Part shown: positions 60,457 through 64,000 of the stretch, in pieces
How the letters are laid out: each line of letters begins with the position of its first letter
Numbering within the stretch: position 1 is the first letter of the stretch
Assembly: GCA_046726235.1 (NCBI GenBank)
Contig: JBKPAD010000001.1
Coordinates: 468,597-532,596 of the forward strand
Direction: 5' to 3'
Length of the DNA: 64,000 bases
Source of the DNA: Nitricoxidireducens sp046726235
Lineage (GTDB): Bacteria > Pseudomonadota > Gammaproteobacteria > Burkholderiales > Rhodocyclaceae
Translations under genes and position numbers: made by a program
The notes under the pieces: model-generated
Seen by the model: the letters and a program-made list of their open reading frames with translations, nothing else
Database searches by the model: none
Told to the model about the DNA's origin: nothing

Positions 60457-63400
60457 ATGGTTCGTTCCGACCGAAGGATGGCGGCGCGAAGCCCTCAGGT
60501 CCGTGTCCGCTTGATGGCCATCGCAGTGGCGTCTTGTTACGCAAGCGCGCCGGCGTTCGCTCTCGACATCGACTCGGTCAAGGCCACAACCGGAACCATT
60601 GCCGAGAGAAGCCAAGTCGGTAACGTCTATACGCTCAAGTTCGGCACCTCCAATTCGATTGTCGAGTCGCCGTATCTCAGCATCGCCTCTGGTGAACGCC
60701 TGAATCTTGATCAACTCAACGGTCGGTTGTTGTGGCGGGTCACGGGACCATCCAGTACAACCATTGCGGGACACCTTTGGTCGAACGGAAGCGTTGCGAT
60801 CCTGAATCAGAATGGCTTTCTGATTTCGTCGACGGCAGTAATCGACACCGCTGCTTTCCTCGCAACCACCCTGAGAATCAGCGATGCTGACTTCCTTGCC
60901 AACAAACTCAACTTTCAGTCAACTCATGGAGCGGGAGGCATCACCGTAGAGAAGAGTGCTCGGATCAAGGCGGCTTCGGGCGGTAGCGTCTATCTGGTCG
61001 GTGCCAACATCGCGAACGCCGGTCTCATCGAGACCCCGGGGGGCGAAACCATCCTCGCCGCCGGCCAGACGGTGAACCTCATCGACACTGGCACGCCCGG
61101 CGTCAAGGTCGAAGTTACCGGCGCCGAAGGCAACGTCACCAACCTCGGCGAGATCGTCGCCACGGCGGGCCGCATCGGCATGGTCGGCGCCATCGTCCGG
61201 AACGCCGGCATGCTGAACGCCTCGAGCGTCGTCAGCGAAGGCGGACGCGTATTCCTGAAGGCGAGCAAGGACACGTATGTCGACGGCAAGGGCCGCATCG
61301 TCGCCACCGGGACGAAGGGCGGCAAGGTCGAAGTGCTGGGTAGAAACGTCACCGTAACGGACGAAGCTGAAATCGATGCGTCAGGCGCTTATGGCGGCGG
61401 CACCATACTCGTCGGCGGTGACTATCAAGGCAAGAATCCGGACGTCCAGAACGCCTGGACGACCTATTTCGGCGCGCGGGCGAAACTGAAGGCCGATGCG
61501 ATTACGAGCGGCGACGGCGGCAAGGTCATCGTCTGGGCGGACGACACGACACGCGCCTACGGAAACATCTACGCCCGCGGCGGCAGCCTTGCGGGCAACG
61601 GCGGTTTCGTCGAGGTCTCGGGGCATCGCTATCTCGATTACCAGGGTTTTGCCGACCGCTCGGCACTCAACGGCAAGGCGGGCACGCTTCTTCTGGACCC
61701 GAATAGCGTTTGCGTCTACGGATCGAGCGTTGCAGCCTGTTCCGGCGGGGCATCCCTCATGTCCTGGGCGACGATCGACGCCAATCTGTACGGTGGTGCA
61801 GTCGCCATCTCGACCGACGGCTCTGCGACGTCCGACATTCAGGTGGTCGACGGCTATACCTACAATCGCTCGAACAACTTGAGCTTCCTGGCATATGGCA
61901 ACTTCAGCATGCTGGGGCCGACGATCCAGAACAACGGGACAGGCGACATCACGGTGGTTGCAGGCTGGACAGGCAGTGGCACCAACTACACGGACGGCTA
62001 TGGCTCGATCAACATCGGTGGCAATAGCGGAGGCGTTTACGTCCCTGGCAAGATCATCACGGGCGGCAACATCTACCTTTATGGCGGCAACAGCATCGGA
62101 ATCGACTACCTGAATGCCGGCGGCAACATACTGGTAAAAGCCGGCCGGTCCATCTGGGACAACAATTGGCAAAGCTCGGGTACGGCGAATCTGCGTGCCG
62201 TAGGCGGCATATCTCTGAGCAGCGACAAGGGATGGAACTGGGGCGACTGCTCGACGCAGAATTGCGTGGCAATCAGCGCGGACGTTGAGAGCACATCGGG
62301 CATCACGGCCACGGTCGGAGGAAGTGCAACTTACGGCGGGATTCGCATCGGTGTCTACGGCGACGCGCCGTCCGTGAGTCTCAGTGACTACTCTACCAAC
62401 TCTGCATACAACACAGTCGAACTTCAGGCGACACGAGATGTGAACACATCGGGGTCGACTTATTACGGTAACCGTGTCTATATCGAAGCCGGCCGCGATC
62501 TCATCTACTCCGGCGGGATTAGTTCTCCGGCTACGCTGCGTGAAGTCGGCCTGATGGCGGCACAGAACCTGACCGTCAATTCCGCGATTCCGACCACCAG
62601 CACCTTCACGGCGCTGTTCGGCGGCAGCAGCGTCACCATCAACAGCAACGTGGTCTCGAACGGCTTCGTCGTCTTCGGCTCGGGGGTGGTCGAGAAGAAG
62701 GATTCCGTCGAGTCGCCGTCGCAGTTGGGCGACATTCCGATTTCCACCGGCGGTACGGTCACCATCAACAACGCCGCCGTGACAGGCGCCAACGGCGTGG
62801 GCTTCTTGACGGGCAACCTCACGTTGACAAACTCCACGGTCAGTTCATCGTCCGGCCCGGTATTCGGTGCCCTGACAAAGGAACTGCGACTTAACAACGG
62901 CTCGGTGATCTCCTCGGGAGGGGCCGTTTCGATTGCGCTCCTCGGAGCGGACTCGGCGATCTACCTGAACGATTCGTCGGGCTATGCCAACCCGTCGAAG
63001 GTCGTTTCGGCCAGTGGCATCAACGTGAAGTTCCTGACGCGCTCGGGCGAGGGGGTAGTCATCAATGGCGAAACGACCACATCGACCACCTACGGCGGCA
63101 GCGGCTTTTACGTCGCCGGCGCGGCAGCGCAGCCAGGAGCGGGGCTGAATCTCGTCTATAGCGGGTCGGTCGGCGCAGTGCAGGCTGACGTGATCAACAC
63201 GATAATCGCGAGCACGACGACCAGCACTCCATCCGTTAGCTCGACCACCACCAATATTCCGCCGCCGACCACGACGACCACCAGCAGCGGCACCACGTCG
63301 CTCAGCTCTGGCACCGTGGGTGGGGCCGCGGGCCAGTTCGGCGACACCTCATCCTCGACGAGTTCGACGACCACCACGGCCACCACCAGCACCTCCGGCG

Positions 63401-63612
63401 ACTCAAGCAGCAGCGGCTCGACGAGCACGAGCACCACGAGCTCGACCTCCTCCTCCGGCGAGCAGCAGCCCAACGGCACTCAGGAGCCGGCCAAGGAAGA
63501 GAAGAAGGAAGAAAAGAAGGACGACCAGAAGAAGGACGACAAGAAGGCCGATGCAGGCGATAAGAAAGATGACAAGGCGAAATCCAAACCCGTGGGCAAG
63601 TGCAGTGCTTAA
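60457..63612 (+). CDS. Two-partner secretion exoprotein (filamentous haemagglutinin-like TpsA)
   Basis: A 1051-residue secreted or surface adhesin-like protein. It has a long signal peptide (1-35, ending APAFA), an N-terminal TPS secretion domain (about 36-280: RLLWRVTGPSSTTIAGHLWSNGSVAILNQNGFLISS) and beta-helix repeats to about 910 (GGKVEVLGRNVTV, GDGGKVIVWADDTTRAYG, GGFVEVSGHRYLDYQG, then irregular Gly/Asn/Thr-rich repeats). A Ser/Thr-rich spacer (about 920-1010) and a Lys/Glu/Asp-rich tail follow, with a lone Cys1049 near the end (PVGKCSA). The charged tail is not typical of free FHA. Its TAA overlaps the next start by 8 nt. Confidence 0.87.
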   Translation: MVRSDRRMAARSPQVRVRLMAIAVASCYASAPAFALDIDSVKATTGTIAERSQVGNVYTLKFGTSNSIVESPYLSIASGERLNLDQLNGRLLWRVTGPSSTTIAGHLWSNGSVAILNQNGFLISSTAVIDTAAFLATTLRISDADFLANKLNFQSTHGAGGITVEKSARIKAASGGSVYLVGANIANAGLIETPGGETILAAGQTVNLIDTGTPGVKVEVTGAEGNVTNLGEIVATAGRIGMVGAIVRNAGMLNASSVVSEGGRVFLKASKDTYVDGKGRIVATGTKGGKVEVLGRNVTVTDEAEIDASGAYGGGTILVGGDYQGKNPDVQNAWTTYFGARAKLKADAITSGDGGKVIVWADDTTRAYGNIYARGGSLAGNGGFVEVSGHRYLDYQGFADRSALNGKAGTLLLDPNSVCVYGSSVAACSGGASLMSWATIDANLYGGAVAISTDGSATSDIQVVDGYTYNRSNNLSFLAYGNFSMLGPTIQNNGTGDITVVAGWTGSGTNYTDGYGSINIGGNSGGVYVPGKIITGGNIYLYGGNSIGIDYLNAGGNILVKAGRSIWDNNWQSSGTANLRAVGGISLSSDKGWNWGDCSTQNCVAISADVESTSGITATVGGSATYGGIRIGVYGDAPSVSLSDYSTNSAYNTVELQATRDVNTSGSTYYGNRVYIEAGRDLIYSGGISSPATLREVGLMAAQNLTVNSAIPTTSTFTALFGGSSVTINSNVVSNGFVVFGSGVVEKKDSVESPSQLGDIPISTGGTVTINNAAVTGANGVGFLTGNLTLTNSTVSSSSGPVFGALTKELRLNNGSVISSGGAVSIALLGADSAIYLNDSSGYANPSKVVSASGINVKFLTRSGEGVVINGETTTSTTYGGSGFYVAGAAAQPGAGLNLVYSGSVGAVQADVINTIIASTTTSTPSVSSTTTNIPPPTTTTTSSGTTSLSSGTVGGAAGQFGDTSSSTSSTTTTATTSTSGDSSSSGSTSTSTTSSTSSSGEQQPNGTQEPAKEEKKEEKKDDQKKDDKKADAGDKKDDKAKSKPVGKCSA

Positions 63613-64000
63613 GCGACTGATCCTGTTGGGCGCGACCCTGGGCCTGACCGCCGGTGCGCAGGCCCAGCAGGCGGCCGGCGAAGTCACGCACCTCTCGGGC
63701 ACCCTGTCGGTCAAGCGGCTGGACGGCACCACCAAGCTCCTGTCGGTCAAGTCGGCCGTGCAGGAAGGTGACCTCCTGACCACCGAGGCCGAGACCTACG
63801 CCCGCATCAAGTTCGCCGACGCCAGCGAAGTCGTGCTGCGGCCGAACTCCCAGCTCAAGGTCGAGAACTACGCCTACAACCAGGCCAAGCCCGAAGGCGA
63901 CAACGTCGTCCTGTCGATGTTGAAGGGCGGCCTGCGCGCCGTGACCGGGCTGATCGGCAAGCGCAGCCGCGAGAAAGTCACCTTCTCGACCGTGACGGCG
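63605..64000 (+). CDS. Exported FecR-domain protein (3' end cut by window edge)
   Basis: The first 132 codons of a protein with a signal peptide (1-19, ending AGAQA) followed by a FecR-type beta-sandwich domain: GEVTHLSGTLSVKRLDG, AVQEGDLLTTEAETYARIKFADASEVVLRPNSQLKVENYAY and SMLKGGLRAVTGLIGKRS. Its GTG lies 8 nt inside the end of the tpsA gene, so it is coupled to it. FecR domains of this soluble periplasmic type (no anti-sigma N-terminus visible) recur beside large adhesins. The role is unknown. Confidence 0.82.
   Translation, partial: MLKRLILLGATLGLTAGAQAQQAAGEVTHLSGTLSVKRLDGTTKLLSVKSAVQEGDLLTTEAETYARIKFADASEVVLRPNSQLKVENYAYNQAKPEGDNVVLSMLKGGLRAVTGLIGKRSREKVTFSTVTA

Noticed and set aside
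63190..63460. Short tandem repeats (ACC/ACG-rich) at the end of tpsA as a CRISPR or phase-variation tract
   Set aside because: Irregular Ser/Thr codon runs without constant repeat-spacer structure or a homopolymer of slipping length; best read as a low-complexity linker.

Overview
The window is about 64 kb of GC-rich bacterial chromosome with very tight gene packing: many ATGA or TGATG start/stop overlaps and almost no intergenic DNA. Gene content and local order point to a betaproteobacterium, most likely of the Rhodocyclales or a close relative. The evidence is 6S RNA beside zapA and a zapB-like gene, polA next to a DUF2782 gene, the nadD-rsfS-rlmH-maf-rng string, and sulfide oxidation next to acyl-CoA metabolism. 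The lineage is inferred, because no rRNA gene is present. I found no tRNA, rRNA, CRISPR array, transposase or prophage.

Region 1 (1-10 kb): the N-terminal 429 codons of a cobalamin-dependent methylmalonyl-CoA mutase run off the left edge, divergent from a GntR/FCD regulator. A sulfide:quinone oxidoreductase unit follows, with two exported DsrE-like proteins flanking an enoyl-CoA hydratase gene. Next come a YrfG-type nucleotidase, a divergent FeoB-like transporter without FeoA, malonyl-CoA decarboxylase and a free-standing CZB zinc-binding protein.

Region 2 (10-18.1 kb, minus strand): a composite defence locus in the order hsdR, MNT-type nucleotidyltransferase with an HTH, HEPN protein, fused hsdM-hsdS, EVE-domain protein, TauE/SafE exporter. 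A nested palindrome overlaps the inferred promoter of the MNT gene.

Region 3 (18.1-19 kb): 6S RNA with an intrinsic terminator, zapA and a zapB-like gene.

Region 4 (19-35.8 kb): a cobalamin uptake and late-synthesis cluster. It holds two cobalamin riboswitches (upstream of btuB and of cobT), btuB-btuC-btuD, two periplasmic binding proteins, cobO, cobB, bluB, cobD (threonine-phosphate decarboxylase), cbiB, cobQ, cobU, cobT, cobS and cobC. Embedded in it are a soluble cache-domain protein and a tandem response regulator whose first receiver is degenerate. No corrin-ring genes are present, so the window covers uptake, a,c-diamidation, adenosylation and nucleotide-loop assembly only. The mutase at the left edge needs the product.

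Region 5 (35.8-50.4 kb): an LPS-core or O-glycan locus with five family 9 (heptosyltransferase-like) glycosyltransferases, four other glycosyltransferases, MsbA, a polysaccharide deacetylase, a methyltransferase and an O-antigen ligase. Parts of 44-50 kb look less GC-rich than the surroundings.

Region 6 (50.4-58.5 kb): housekeeping genes: polA, a LOG-family gene, a DUF2782 gene, a membrane protein gene, nadD, rsfS, rlmH, maf, rng.

Region 7 (58.6-64 kb): a two-partner secretion system (TpsB transporter, 1051-residue TpsA adhesin with a Ser/Thr-rich then charged tail) followed by an exported FecR-domain protein cut by the right edge.

The most unusual item is a roughly 100-bp repeat with two hairpins whose stems co-vary. 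It occurs twice, at 6.1 kb just before the feoB-like start and at 24.3 kb, where it reads in frame as the N-terminus of CobB.
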